Assembly: GCA_016859345.1 (NCBI GenBank) | Contig: CM029120.1 | Span: forward strand, 25,107,001 to 25,171,000 | DNA length: 64,000 nt | Reading direction: 5' to 3' | DNA from: Istiophorus platypterus | Lineage: Eukaryota; Chordata; Actinopteri; Istiophoriformes; Istiophoridae | Shown: one piece after another, positions 35,533 through 49,132 of the stretch | Numbering within the stretch: the first letter of the stretch is position 1 | How the letters are laid out: every line of letters begins with the position of its first letter | The notes under the pieces: generated by a model | The model's input: the letters and a program-made list of their open reading frames with translations, nothing else | Databases searched by the model: none | Told to the model about the DNA's origin: nothing | Position numbers and translations under genes: made by a program

Positions 35533-36469
35533 AATTGACATTTTTACATTTTGATGATTGGCATATCCAGTCTTTTGTCTCCAGTGACAACCTGGGACCA
35601 TAACCACTATATTCTGGTCTAGAGAAGAATATAGAGCAAGTTTTACCCTCACTCTTCTACCTCCCTGACAGTTCCACTCCACAACTCCACCAACTGTTCC
35701 AAAAAAAACTTCCTCTGATACATTGAAAATTGTACTGTACATCTTCCTTCATAAAAGAGTATGTTACAAGATAAAATTTTAAAACAATGTTGCTTGTTTT
35801 GTCTGTATTTTGTCTCCTGTGGTTTGGGCTTCTATGATCCACTGGTTGTCAGGATAGCTCAGAAAAACTCCTACTTACAGAAAAAGAGAAGGAACAAAGA
35901 TCTGCTGATAATTCTGGAGATTAATTACACACTGGATAAATGATGATGCTCATCACCGGTGGTGAAAGATCCTGTAATTAAATAAAAGTAGCAATGTCAT
36001 TATGTAAAGAGAATCTATTACAAGTTAATTTCAAAATCCACTTTACATGATATCAGCAATTTATGATTATCGAAAGTGATCATTAAATGGCATCTTCTAG
36101 GGTGGTCCAGCGTTTGAATGTAACTGGTCAAGGTGGTGTTAAGTACATTTTACACTGTGTGGTTAAGTCATTGACAGTGCATATTGTAAACTTGTGTTTT
36201 GTTTGTGAAATTTTAAATTATAGATTTAGAATAACTTCTAATGGTTTTCAAACTGTAGTGTGGTTGAAAAGTACAATATATACCTAAAATATTGTTTAGC
36301 TGAAATTTAAACTAACAAACTTGAATTAAAGTAGATTTTCTGAGTTGTATTTGTTGGGGGCAGGGTGGGGGGTCTGCCTCAACAACCTAGGTCTACAGAA
36401 AAAGCATAGCACAAGTGGGTTGTTTTTTTATTTTTCCTCTATTAAAAATGAATAAAGAGGGCTTTCATA

Positions 36470-37390
36470 TGTCTTATAAGACTATCATGCCAGGCTAAGT
36501 GGGATTCTCCTAGTTTGGTGGAACACTATATACTGTCAAGTTTAGGTGTTGTTTGTTTTAATATACAGGTTTGGGAGAGGATCTCCTTTGTTTGATTATC
36601 CTCATTTTTTAGAGGGGTAATAAGGTATCAAGTGACATTTTCACTGAGCCTGCACCACTATCACTGAGATGATCAATATGGGAGGGACTAAAGTTAGCAT
36701 AGGAGTTCTCTGTTCTATTGATACATAGCTGTGAATTAAGTGCTGATGGAATCACTTGCTTAAATTTAGCTACACCATTATCAGATAGACATCAAGTAAA
36801 GACATTTTTTGCCTAATGGGGTGTAGTCCAGTAATAGAAGTTCAAAGGTTACCAACAATGGTACGATAAGAGGATTCTTTTGAAAGACGCTTAAATATCC
36901 AATTTTTTTTTGCCAAAAGTCAGAACAAGCTCAAGGCTGTGGGTAAACAATGAGTGGGTTTATTTACACTCTGAGTAAAGCCAATTCAGTCTAAGAATGA
37001 GATAAACACAGTGCCAAGCCTATCACAAATATTGAAATCACCCACTATAATTACTTTATATGGACTGATGACAAAACTTGATTAAAACTGAGAATTCAAA
37101 TAAAAATTCAGAATACAGTCCAGGAGCATGAGATACTATAAAAAAGAACAGTTTTTAAAGTTTTCCAGGTTGGATGGGTAAGACCAAGAACCAGGTTTTC
37201 GAATTGTGTAATAATTGAGTTTACGTTGATTATTATATATGAGTATTAATATGAGTGGAGGAAGTGGATTCATTTAGGCTAACATATTCGTCATGAGACA
37301 GCCAGGTTTCAATAAGACGAAATGTGTCAATATGATGATCTAAAATTTGTTCATTTTGTAATACAGCTTTAGAATAGAGCAATCTAATGT
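36470..37390 (-). mobile_element. L2-like LINE endonuclease-region fragment
   Basis: On the minus strand, after 37070, the reading is FVISPYKVIIVGDFNICDRL (the APE endonuclease GDFN motif), then IGFTQSVNKPTH, then scattered frames through to GTGTTCCACCAAACTAGGAG, which pairs with 16830-16850. It is opposite in orientation to gnpda2, ends about 340 bp before the gnpda2 first-exon donor, and carries several stops. Confidence 0.8.
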
Positions 37391-37392
37391 GA

Positions 37393-37545
37393 TGTGCTGT
37401 CTTATGGCTACAACAACAACCATAACAACAATAATGATGATGATAATAATATCAATATTAATAATAACAATAATAACGATGATAATACTACTACTACTAC
37501 TCCTACTACTACTAATACTAATAATAATAATAATAATAATAATTG
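37393..37545. repeat. Compound trinucleotide low-complexity tract
   Basis: Runs of ACA, ATA, ATG, CTA and AAT trinucleotides in succession. It lies directly upstream of the probable gnpda2 promoter. Confidence 0.9.
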
Positions 37546-37624
37546 TTTATGCTATTATTTTTTATGTCACTGATATTGTTATTGATATTATTAACAACAC
37601 ATCATTATTGATATTCTTGCCCAC

Positions 37625-37730
37625 ACCGAGTCTTCCGGGGTGAAATCACCTGACCGGTTGTTGATCATGTGACAAAGAAGACGTCCTGCAACACCTGATT
37701 TCTGGACTGACAACCCAAGTGTGGTAGCAG
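37625..37730 (+). promoter_or_regulatory. gnpda2: Probable gnpda2 promoter / non-coding exon 1
   Basis: The stretch becomes locally GC-richer and contains CTTCCGG (ETS core, 37632-37638) and ATCATGTGAC (an E-box of the CACATG type). A good donor, CAG|GTAAAA, is at 37731. The coding exon has an acceptor TTTATTTAG ending at 38225, 12 bp before the ATG. Together they suggest a spliced 5' UTR. The transcription start itself is inferred. Confidence 0.5.
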
Positions 37731-38237
37731 GTAAAAACACGTACTTGTTGAGTTGTTTAGCTCATGTTAACAATTCACTAGTAATTTCAGTTTAGCTGAG
37801 TGATGTGTTTCAGTAAATGTACATTCAACTAAACTTGGAAGAATCCGTTTCGGTTCAGGTTTCCACCCTTGCTAACATTAGCCACTTCCTCGCCACACTC
37901 AATAGAAATATCTGACAATTCACCAGTGTCATGCTTATGAATAATGTTAACTGTTTCGGACATCTATTCGTACATCAACGGGAGTTAAAAGCCACTCCTT
38001 TTGAGGCGAAATTTATTTGAAAAAATATTGTAAATAAGCGACGCATTGCACGGTAACAACTTTGATATTGAGCTACCAAAGCACACATTCAGTTGCCAGT
38101 TTATGTATAGAGCTTGGCTTAGTGTTTTCTCATATTGCCATCAGATTACAATGACGCCAGTATAATCCCCGTGATTGCAGTAGTTTTCCACGCTGTCTCT
38201 TATGACATTCTTCTCATTTATTTAGATAGGCAATACA

Positions 38238-41200
38238 ATGAGACTGGTCATTCTGGACGACTATGACCTGGCCAGTGAGTGGGCAGCAAAATACATCCGA
38301 AACAGAATCATCCAGTTCAAGCCCTCCGCTGAGAGGTACTTCTCTCTGGGCCTACCTACAGGTGAGATTACTTTAACTCAAACATTAATCTTCTGAGGGG
38401 TAGAGGACAAACCATTTCTGCAACAGTATCAATATGAAGTGGAAAAAGTATTAAACTATCTAATGTCTTTCAGGGAGTACTCCGTATGGCTGTTACCAGA
38501 AGTTAATTGAATATTACAGAAGTGGAGATATTTCATTCAAATATGTGAAAACCTTCAACATGGATGAATATGTAGGTGAGTTAAAGGATGACGTACTAAA
38601 CCCTCTACCTTTCTCTCTTACATCTCTTACATTTAAGACATGTAGACATGTGTTGTGCTTTAGTTTACATTCCACCAGTGCCTTTGAGATGGTGTGTTGT
38701 AATTATTTGGGGTAATTACTCTACACCAATGTGTTGATTTTTTTTTTTGTTGTCATTGTCATCAAGTTCTTGCTCTTGGGGGAATGTTAGGTGTCTTTAA
38801 ATAATAACTATGGTCTAGACTTGCTCTAGATGAAAAGTGCTCTGGGGTAATCTCTTTTATGATATGGCGCTATATAAATAAATAAAAAATATAAATAAAT
38901 AAATTATAAATAAAATTAAATGAATTGTGTTAAACTTGCAGCATGTATTATTACTTAATTTTGTTTTGTTGTTTTGTTTCTTGAGGAGAGAATTGGGGGA
39001 GATACCTAGAACAGCTGTATATAATGCTGTATATAAACACTGTTAGAGTGGTTATTATAATGATAATATAATAATAGCCATACATATAGGTGTAATAATG
39101 TTATTAATAATAAAAATAGCAGAAATGATAGCAGCACCAATTAGTGTTGATAATAATAAAAATAATAATAAAATGATTAATGATGATGATGAGAGTTGAG
39201 TAATAAGTCAGAGATCCGGATCCTACAGCTCTGGAGGCAGAGAGGCCTACAGAATGAGGATAGGGAGACAAAAGGACAGAGAGGAAAAGCAAAAACTACG
39301 GGAGACAGAAGATACAAAGATAATGAAATGCAGTAATGTGATGTCAAGGGTAGAGAGAGAAGAAGAATGATTTTAATTTCTATTCTGGATTGTGCGCTCC
39401 AGTTAATACAGGAGAGAGATGATCTCTTTTCTTAGTTTGTGTCACTATTCACCCTGCAGCATCTTGGAATCAACTGGAGAGGAATTACAGTAGTCAAGTC
39501 TAGAGGTATAGAAATGCATTGTCTAGTTTTTCAGTGTCATTTTGAGACAGAATGTTTTTAATTTACACAACATTGTGCTGGTGGTAGAACACTGTCACAG
39601 TGACTGGTTTTATGTGTGAGACAAAGGATATATACATCAGTCAACATCACTTATCTCTGGACTGTTTTATTTACAGCATAATTCCTCTTTCATACCTTCC
39701 GCATTCTCTTGGCCTCAATGGTTTGTAGTTGTTTGTTTTAGGCTAGTGTATATCTGGTCCTTAAGATGGAACAAACAATCAGCTGTCATCAGGCTAGATT
39801 CATGGCACAGCAATACTTACATAAAAAAGGTGCACCTCTTGCTCTCCAGGTCTACCACGTGTTCATCCAGAAAGCTATCACTCCTACATGTGGAACAACT
39901 TCTTCAAGCACATTGACATTGATCCAGCCAATGCTCACATCCTGGATGGAAACACAGAAGACCTGGAGGCAGAATGTCAAGCCTTCGAGCAGAAGATTGC
40001 GGAGGCTGGAGGAATCGAGTTGTTTGTAGGAGGTCAGACACATGATATTTTATATAGTTTAGTCTGTCATGTCTCATTAGATGTCATGAAGGTAATTTAA
40101 TCTCTTGTGTTTTATAAAGCTGTTTCTTCGTCCAGTTCCTCCTCTTTGTCTTTGTGCAGGTATTGGCCCTGATGGTCACATTGCGTTCAATGAGCCAGGC
40201 TCCAGCCTTGTTTCCAGGACCAGAGTGAAAACCCTGGCTAAAGACACCATTGTAGCCAATGCTCGTTTCTTTGGTAATGACCTCTCGAAGGTCCCAACCA
40301 TGGCTCTCACTGTGGGTGTAGGAACTGTCATGGATGCCAAGGAGGTCAGATTGGAAGGAAGTTGATTTATTACTCCATTGCCCTCCAATATTGTAATTGT
40401 ATGTGAACATTTAAAGATATTCTGTACGACATATGTAGTACTTGTACATAACTTAAAACCTCTGTTAGTTTCACTGAAATCATATATTAAAGGGTATATG
40501 TGAGGAAGGTGTAGCCTCCTTAGTACTTCAATGCCAGATTCACTTAAATCATAACCTGCTGGAAGTGATTAAGCAGAATCACACAGATGTCATCAATTCA
40601 AATGCCACCATAATCCTATTCCCTCTGCACAACTCTTGTAAATCAGCAATTCTGTATGTAATTAATATTGTAAGAATAAAAATATTAGTATCTTAATAAA
40701 TATATACATATGAAAAATTATAAACTTCACTGTATAACTAAAAAATATGCATATTACACTTTGTAATGTAGTACAAAACTGGCCAATAGCAGAGAAATAA
40801 CATGTCAATGAATGAACTGGCATCTCTGAAGGTGAGATAGCCTTCAGCAGTTGATTCACTGTATGTCCACTAGCAGCCCTTCCCTCTACTGGCAGAGGAA
40901 ATGCATGCAGAATATAATTATCAGTGGCTAACCTGGCTGCTACGCTACATTTGCTGTACACATCTCATTAAATAACAAGCGGACCAACCATTATGCTGTT
41001 TGGTTGGATCATTAGTCCGTATCACTGCACACTGAACACAGAGCAAACTTAGCTATAATGTCAGAGAGTTGGAATGAAAACAAAACACAGTTTTACACAC
41101 TAGTAGCAGTAAGACAGTTAACTGTTAATAGTAAACAAACCATGAGCTGCATTATATGAGCCAACATACAGTGAACCAAACGATAAGCAAAGTATTAATG

Positions 41201-43558
41201 ATGATAATGAAATTTATTCTCAGCCCCTCTCACTCATTTGTGCTAGATGTACTTCACGCTAGATGACAGTTAGTGAGGTATGAGATTATATGACCCCATT
41301 ATCAAGGAGTCTCTCTGAGGCGTAAAACCCAACTGATTCCGGAAGTCAGGGCAAACCTGAGCTTTATTCTGATTCGTCTAACGTCTGTGTAAAGGGAGTC
41401 ATCATTCCGGTAGGGGTGGAGACAGTAGCAGAGAATGTGTCAGAGATAAAATCACCACTAGAGGGGGACTTTCTTGCAATATGTATTACTCTTAAATGAT
41501 CCTGCGTTTTTCTAGATCCACAACCAGTAGTATCTGCACTGAGTAGAACTATGCTCTTTTTCTCTGCTCAGGTGATGATTCTGATCACAGGAGCACACAA
41601 AGCCTTTGCTCTGTATAAAGCCATAGAAGAGGGAGTCAACCACATGTGGACAGTCTCAGCCTTCCAGCAGCACCCACGTACCATCTTTGTCTGTGATGAG
41701 GACGCAACATTGGAGCTCCGAGTTAAAACTGTAAAATACTTCAAAGGTATCAATACTTATTATGCCCTGTGGAAAAAAAGGATGGAGAAAATTGTTTACT
41801 GATATAGATAAAGCTGACAAAATACTAATGATATGTCCGTGTATTGCAGTGCAATGTAAAGGCTGCAATGAGGAAAAACTTCAGCCTTGAAAATTAGCAT
41901 AATGTTGAATCAAAACTTATATGAATTTGTTTCACCAAAAACTTATCATTCGTACCTTCATGTAGGTGGGATTTATTAGGGGGATATTGGAGTAGACCTC
42001 ATTTGATTTAACTAGGTGTATATATAGGGAAAAATAGTATTGGCTTTTATAGCTAACTGGATTTGTTGCTGACCAAACAAACCAGTTGAAACCATCTAAC
42101 CATGAGTCCGGGTCTTCTCCCAAGCCGACTGGTGCAGTTTTTCGTGTCAAAGCAAAGCAGACCTGCTATAGGTTCCTGCTATAGGTTCCTGTAATAGTTT
42201 TTAAAAATGAAATTCTGTTATCACTGCATTGTTGTGATAAGTGGAGCTGGTTAATTGTATATAACATCAACCTGTTTGGCGCACACAGGTGTACGGTGTT
42301 TTCTCTTAAATGATCAAGTTTTAGTTACCTTTCACTGCCTTCCCACAGTGGGGATTGAACCTTTGCACATGATCTTCAGCTTGCCCATTGTGTTCATGTC
42401 ACTCATACGGTCATTATGCTTAAACCTGTTCTTCACTGACATAAAAACTGATGACATAATTTTTCCTTTTCCTCAACATTATCGAAATTCACCTTTAATT
42501 TTAACATTCTAATCAAATGTATTGTAATGCTTCACTACTATTGCTGAAGCAACTAAAACCTTTAGTTTGCAGGCAGTTTGCTACAGGTTTAGTTGACTCA
42601 GCACTAAGTGCTGCAGTTTTGTAAGCAGAACGTTTAACCATGCTAGGGGCAGACTGCATGTAGCACCTGCAGCAGCGGAGCCTCAGATCCAAGCACTTAC
42701 TCCCAGTTTCTTCAGAAAACTCTAGTAATCCTTAACATGTAAGCACCTGCAGTACTTACACCCCTGAAAGTCAGTTATCTGTTGATAAGCTCTTTGTAAA
42801 ACCAGAGGAGATGAATGAACACATCAGGTTCAGGACAGTATAACCTGCTGTCAGTCATCAGAATGTGATTTTCCTGTGTGGGTCTATAGTGCTTATTACA
42901 TGAGACTACAGTCGATGTAACTTCCTCTTTGCCCCTGTTGGTTTGTTTGTAGTACGTCTGTGTTAGCAGGAAAATGGACCCAAATCATTTTTTCTTATAT
43001 CTGCATAAAGTGAACCATACTACCCATGTGAAGGAATCCTACATTTTGTGAACCTAGGTTCAAGTATCAAGTTTGCTGAGCCTTTTTAGAGCTCCCAGCA
43101 TCATGGTGAGAAGGTGAAAGGTTACAAAACATTAGGTTTTTGTCAATTAGGGAAAATTAGTCTGTAAAAGAGCATAAAGCTTTCTGGACCTTACATATCA
43201 CAATGCATTCAGAAACATATGCTTTTTCAAGACTTTATCAGGATCATTGTGAACAATCCAGTGCACTGGAGATAAAAAAAAAACAAAAAAAATTGCAATA
43301 TTGAAGGGTCTCCAGTTAAACACTTGGTGACAACACTATGTTACATTCTATAAGAGCCAGTCACACTAGAGTCATAGCGTAGAACTATAATTCAGTCTCT
43401 AGTGACATCTGTAGCACAGTATTGCTAAATGTTGTAGTCATGATGTTATTTTTCTAATGTGCAGAACTGTCTTTTTTACTCTTTTCTTTTACTTTGTAGG
43501 TTTAATGCATGTTCATAACAAGCTGGTGGACCCAGTGCTGAGCATAAAGGACCAATAG
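38238..43558 (+). CDS. gnpda2: Glucosamine-6-phosphate deaminase 2, 275 aa, 6 coding exons
   Basis: Cytosolic enzyme converting glucosamine 6-phosphate to fructose 6-phosphate plus ammonia, opposing the first step of hexosamine synthesis. Exons: 38238-38361, 38474-38575, 39850-40032, 40160-40344, 41572-41746, 43500-43558 (TAG). Phases 1, 1, 1, 0, 1 join cleanly and all introns are GT-AG. The catalytic set of the NagB family is intact: Asp72 (FNMDEYVG), Asp141 and His143 (GIGPDGHIAFNE) and Glu148. The substrate loop GLPTGSTPYG is at residues 38-47. The N-terminus MRLVILDDYDLASEWAAKYI and short C-terminus (KLVDPVLSIKDQ, no extended tail) fit GNPDA2 (276 aa in human) rather than GNPDA1. Intron 2 holds two opposed LINE 3' ends. 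Confidence 0.97.
38738..38945 (+). repeat. L2-like LINE 3' end in gnpda2 intron
   Basis: Contains TCTAGACTTGCTCTAGATGA, then AAAAGTGCTCTGGGGTAATC, then TATGGCGCTATATAAATAAA, then an A/T-rich tail. It matches the 3' end at 52340-52510 (TGCTCATGAGGGAATGCTGG versus TGCTCTTGGGGGAATGTTAG). Confidence 0.8.
39000..39475 (-). repeat. L2-like LINE 3' UTR, opposite orientation
   Basis: The section 39205-39330 (CCGGATCCTACAGCTCTGGA; CAAAAACTACGGGAGACAGA) parallels 49590-49695 in the minus-strand LINE copy. The ATT/ATA-rich section 39060-39190 corresponds to the AT-rich part of the same UTR. With 38738-38945 it makes a tail-to-tail pair. Confidence 0.65.
42165..42192. repeat. Short tandem duplication in gnpda2 intron
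   Basis: CTATAGGTTCCTG occurs twice in a row, a simple 13-bp duplication. Confidence 0.8.
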
Positions 43559-46130
43559 AGAGAGAATAGTACCAAGGAAGAGAAGTGAAGGTGTCCAGAT
43601 GGTCAGAGATCTGGGATCCAACATGAATGGACATTATCACTGGAACTGGTTTATACCTGAGGAACTGCTGAGCAAGTGTTTGAATGACTTTCCTGACTGT
43701 GTGTGTAGTTTATTCATAGAATTGAGCTGCCTGTGGATAATCTTCACCTCATACAGTTATAGATCTTTAAGGAGAGGAAAATGAGCAGGTATCATGTATT
43801 TTAGTGGAGCTTGTCCCCCAGAGTTTGGCAGTGTTTATTTAAAGGGAAGGCCCTCCTCATTGTTGTTTGGTATTACAAATTTGAAGGCAAGATTTAAAGT
43901 CCTGATGCCTTCATTCTGTTTGATGTGTGAAGTGAATTATCTCTCTCTTTTCTGTGAATGAAACAGTACAGTAAATACTTGATAATTGTTTTTTCAATGA
44001 ATGATTCATCCTCAATCAGTGACTGGCCAAAGGAAGCAAACACAACGTGTTTAATGGAAAGATCTCGTAAACTAATGAGCAACTATGGAATTTTATTAAC
44101 TCAAAAGAAAGTTACCTTTGTCTTAGGTAAACTTGCTTTAGTATTGATTTTGCATTTAGGTATACAAGGAATGTGAATTTTAAGCTCCTGTCAGCAACTC
44201 CCAGCTTCTCCTGCACACACAGTTACACTTGCAGCAACCCAGGACAGCCTCGGTCCTCCCCTGGACACTAAATAAGTCAAGTGAACCATCACTGAATTTT
44301 ACTTGAATTTCAAGTCGACAGCCTGTTTTAATTGCGACAAAATAATCTCAACTCAGGGTAAACCTATTAGCCCTCTTAGGGTCTTGAAAATGCATTGTTT
44401 TCTCATTGAGTGTAGAAATTCATTCACAAGTGGTTGTATACAGAAAGAAATAGTAACTTCTGTTCTTGTTCAAGGACTTTCTCTGGTGTCTGATGTGAAC
44501 TTCCTCTATCTTTCTCTGGTTCTCTGGTTGTCTCCTGATTGCCATGACATTTGACCTTTTTCATGTGATTACTGCAGGTGGTCTTGTGCTTCTGGTCGCA
44601 GAGTGCATTGTTAATCCATTCTCCTGAAGACAGATGTGATTGAAAGCTCTGAAAAGCAAGTTATTGAACCTTGAGTTGAGATTAGTTTTGCGTACACACT
44701 TTTCTCCAGGTCACAATTAACCCTAATGTTTTTTCTTTTAATAGGCTTCAATGACAATTTATGCTTTTTCTGCATGTAGGGTATGCAGCTCCACTGCAGC
44801 AGTTGACTATCTCACCTCTAAACTGCTGCCAGCTAAATGAATGGTTAACTAAACCAAAAGTTGACCTTGATGACATATTTAACCTAGTGAATTTCACACT
44901 ACTTTCAAGGCTCCTTTTAATTGCAGTAGTTCCATGATTCATGTTACACCTATTCATCACTTCACTAGTATACATAGTAACTTTTGCAGAATTTGAAATA
45001 TTTCTATTGTAATAATTTGATTTGTTTTCATCTTGTTTGTATGGCTTCAACAGTCCTTCCTTGGTTTCCTTTTATTCTTTTGTCACTTCTCATGTTAATC
45101 AGGCTGTTGGTTCTGACTTTCAGTCAGTGTCTTTGTGAATGGTTTGTATCTCATAATTTTCTAATGACAATTAAAACTTTGCTAAGAGTCCTTTGCTTTG
45201 TAGGTCTCATTTTGCAAAATAGATATCAAAGAAGAGACCTTTTTGTGATAGAGAAAACTTTCAGTCTTGACACCATCAGTGTCAGAAACCACTTTTATCC
45301 ATGTTTTGATGCATTTCCATTATTTTCCACAGTGGGGCAATCATATCTAAGATATGAAAAAGACAGCATCCCAAGTGCACGCTCATCACACACAGTGTGA
45401 TAGAAATAAATGGCTGAATGTTGGTACAGAGACACCTTGTATTTTTTTGTCAGTGAATCTTCAAACAACACATAGTATTCATTCTCGTACTCTTGTAAGT
45501 AGTCGCACTGCTTATGGCGATGCAGTCCTCATTTTTGTATATCATAACCATCTCAGTCAGTTTAAGCTTCATTCTCCCAAAATGATTTGATAGGGCCATG
45601 GAGCAGTATTCTGTAATATTCAGGGTTGGCTGATAGAACAAATGTATCAGCTGTCTGTGACTGGCCTAATCTGTGAGCAATTTCTTTTTTTTAAAAAAAG
45701 AGTCTCTCTCTCTCTCAATCTCTGTCTCATCAGTGTTGAGATCAGGTGCCACATAAAAAACCTGCAATAGTAAAATTTGCTCTCCATCAGTAGTACCCAG
45801 AAATTTGGAGCTCCATTGACTGATAGCTTTTAGCCTGCACAATGTCTTTACATAGCCTTTAATGGCTGTAGATGCAACACACACTGGGCACCACATGCTC
45901 ACCTCTTCTGCTGCATCTTGTGAAATAAACTTCTTATAAATGAAAACTTGTGTGTAAAATTTTGAACACATAAATGAATATTTAAGTCATGAAAAATGGT
46001 GGTAGAAGTATTCATAGTAATTTCTCACTTTAAAGTGTAATAAAAGTAAAATTCAAGCATTTAGGTACAGAATTATAATCAACAAAATATACTTTAACTA
46101 TCAAAATTATAAAGTGACCTCATGCACACA
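43559..46130. other. gnpda2 3' flank, nothing further recognised
   Basis: The first part is presumably gnpda2 3' UTR, but I cannot fix its end because no single poly(A) signal stands out. A 138-aa ORF at 44984-45400 and a 101-aa ORF at 45971-45666 resemble nothing known and lack coding-like composition. Confidence 0.4.
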
Positions 46131-46139
46131 CTGTAATAA

Positions 46140-46550
46140 TGATTTTTACATTTTTGAATTGTCTTTGAGATGTGTCTAGAACTTGATTGGAGTCCACTTG
46201 TAACAAAATGAATTGATTTGTCATAGTTTAGAAAGGGACACACCTGTGTACATACAGTAAGGTGTGTCAATTCACAATGACTCAGGACAAAAACCAAGTC
46301 ATGAGGTTTGATGAACTCTCTATAGACCTCTCTGATAACACTGGTGAGACAATGACCAGACCAAAGGTATAGAGCCATCCCTAAAGCTCTGAGTGTGTAT
46401 GGCCTCAATAACTGAAATTTAGGAATTCTGGAACCACCAGGACTCTTCCTAGAGCTGGCCATCCGGTCAAACTAAGTAACCAGGCAAGAAGGGCCTTGGT
46501 CAGCGAGCTGACCAGGATCCTAACAGTCACTGTAACAGTGGTTTAACAGT
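46140..46550 (+). mobile_element. Tc1/mariner-type 5' half
   Basis: Starts with TTGATTGGAGTCCACTTGTA, continues CAATTCACAATGACTCAGGA (5' UTR of a common fish Tc1-like element), then GGAACCACCAGGACTCTTCC and TAGAGCTGGCCATCCGGTCA, which translates to the GTTRTLPRAGHPVK-type stretch of the transposase DNA-binding domain. Truncated about 50 bp later. No intact reading frame. Confidence 0.75.
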
Positions 46551-46559
46551 GGTCTGGTT

Positions 46560-47285
46560 TAAATGTGTCTTTCTCTGTTACTTTCTGGATGTAATAGAAA
46601 CAGGTAATCACAAGTTATATGTGAAGGTTGTTATAGATGAAATTAAATGACATCATGCATAATGTGAACAATAGGACTAGTGTCCTGAGTATTATAGACC
46701 TATGAAATCATGCACACCTCACTTTACATCTGAGAGTGTTTTCAGTTTTCAGCATTCAAGCAGCTCCAAGTACATTGTTCTGCTGCCTGTTTGAATAAGA
46801 TTTATGATTTCAGGGTGGCTCACAGTAGCAGCCTGACACAGTAAACAGTGTTGTGTTTGCATTTCGGCACCTCTGAAACTCTTACTACTGATTAAACATG
46901 ACAAATATAAATACTGACTAATTACTTCGTTATGATGAAGTGAAGTCTGATTAAACAGGCAGCAGAATGACAGCAGCCTGCACCCCTCTGAACAATCTGA
47001 CAATCTGCTTTTTCCTTCTCTAATATCAGTGTGTAATAAAGTTAAGAGAATAAAGGTCCTAATGGTGATGATCTTGCAGGAAATACACTGACATAGTATG
47101 TAGGAGCTGTTGGAGGAGTATGGGGCAGTGGGAGCTTTTGTTAAAAGACTGAAGTGTGGGTTTGTCTTTCACTACTTCTGACTCAGCTCTAAGCTGGTTG
47201 GTTCCTTCGAAGACTTTTTTTGTTTTAGTTTCTCTTATTGATCCCTGCTTTGCCTGGTCGATTCTACACCTAAAGAACCCAGTAA
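46560..47285. other. Intergenic, nothing recognised
   Basis: No coding segment, element end or RNA gene that I can support. Confidence 0.4.
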
Positions 47286-47289
47286 AAAA

Positions 47290-47545
47290 TAGAAAATGTT
47301 CTCAGTAGACTGCAGACCTCCTTCAAGCTCAATGCCAAACAACATATAAAAAACTTCAGAAGAAAAAATTCAAATTCACAGTTAAAAATCGTGATTGGCC
47401 TCAAAATGTAGAGGGTTCTATGCTGGCCGAACCCCCATCCCTCCACCAAGTTCAGTGCAAATTGGTTCAGTAATTTTTGTGTAGTCCTGCTTACAAATAC
47501 ACAAAGAAACAAACAAAGCGACAAACAAACAGACAGGATTCATTA
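47290..47545 (-). repeat. Dispersed teleost repeat, copy 2
   Basis: The minus strand reads GCAGGACTACACAAAAATTA, then GAACTTGGTGGAGGGATGGG, preceded by TGTCTGTTTGTTTGTCGC. It aligns with 17758-17880 in opposite orientation, confirming a dispersed family. Confidence 0.75.
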
Positions 47546-47549
47546 CATA

Positions 47550-49130
47550 TTGAGAAGATCTGTGAATGAATGGCATCATTAACAACGCAGTCAGTTATAA
47601 TCAGTCAGTTTAATTCTTTCCAATTTATGACCGGGGAAATCACATAGCATCTAAGGCTGAGCAATAGAGTTAATATATCAGCCAATTTGGAAGATTAAAA
47701 TCACTGAAATAAGTGTATTTACATCTTTGGCTCATCAGCTTTGAAGAGAATTTTGCCTGTCATGGATAATTTGCCTCTACTAGCACAGCTTGTTAGGCAG
47801 GGACTACATTAAAAATAATATGAGCCTGCACATTGTCCCCTGCTACATGAAATGGCTCACCTGCTGCTCCACTTTGATTTTCTAAAGACATCACATGGGT
47901 ATATGTTCTATTTACAGGCTTTGTAACACAGCAGTACACAGCAGGTGAGTAGATGTGACACACAGTGGGCACCACATGCTCACCTCACCCCCACCCCATC
48001 CAAGATGAAGAGATGCCTTGTTGAATCAAAGACAAGGGGACACTGAATATTACACAATTTTATAGAAATATTTTTTGAAGATTAGGAGAATAGTTAACTA
48101 ACATATAGTGGACTAATAGCTTGGGAATAACAGCGTAATACTTCATAAGTACACTGAAATTAAAGTAGTAGTAGTAGTAATAATGATAATAAAAATAATA
48201 ATAATAATAACTCTAATAATAATAGCAATAATAATAAGGTGGGAAAATACTTTGATGAAAATTAGGGATGAACAGGAATAATATTAAGGAATTTTTACCA
48301 CAATACTGTTATTGGTAATGTTTGAAATGGCCATATGAATTTCTAACTTATCACTTACAGCCTTTGGTTTCTAGTTAGTAATGTAACTATCAAATCAAGA
48401 AGAAACAGATGTTTTCCTTCAGATTATTCAGACCACTTACAAATTCGTGAAAAGATGGCTTACCATTCCTGTGGAAGTAATGCACCCTGATTAACTGTTA
48501 CTAGTGGGTATCGGGCTGAGCTATTATAAATCTTACGAGCCCTCTGACAGACGACACCATTTGCTATCTCTGACTTGAGGTACCATTAAACTGCCTATAT
48601 TCATGCCATTCGCTTAACAGTCCTTTGGGGATGCTAAAACAACCAAAATTTACTTTTTAGTTTTTTATTTAAAATTAGTTTGCAGATGACAGGTCATAAT
48701 TATAACTTTTCTGATATGCCACTCCTGTATGAATCTATCTATTGCTTTATCACCATCATAACATAAACAAACAACTAACAAGCATACTGTCAGTTTTTAT
48801 TGTGAATTTTACCTTTCAGCTGAGACTTGCTGTCAACAAGCTCATATTAATCTATAGATAAATATCTGACACTAATGTGATATTTCAAGTATGCAGATAT
48901 CCAGGGGGATAAACAAGAATTTGTAATGAGATGGAGCATTCATATCACACACTGCCCTGACTTTTATTAACCAGTGGGGACGTAATTCACAGGTTGGGAG
49001 ATTGATCGGAATACATTTTAATAAGGCATCATTCATCAGAATGTCAAACATATACACACAGTTTATCACAATCAAATAACCTTATTTGTGAAAAAAAGAA
49101 AAGAATTGCCTCCTGCCTCTCTCCCGTATA
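47550..49130. other. Intergenic, simple repeats only
   Basis: A GTA/ATA/AAT trinucleotide tract sits at 48165-48240. Nothing else recognised. Confidence 0.5.
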
Positions 49131-49132
49131 AT

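Noticed and set aside
44984..45400. 138-aa ORF with hydrophobic N-terminal half downstream of gnpda2
   Set aside because: The hydrophobicity reflects T-rich DNA; no family match and no gene context.
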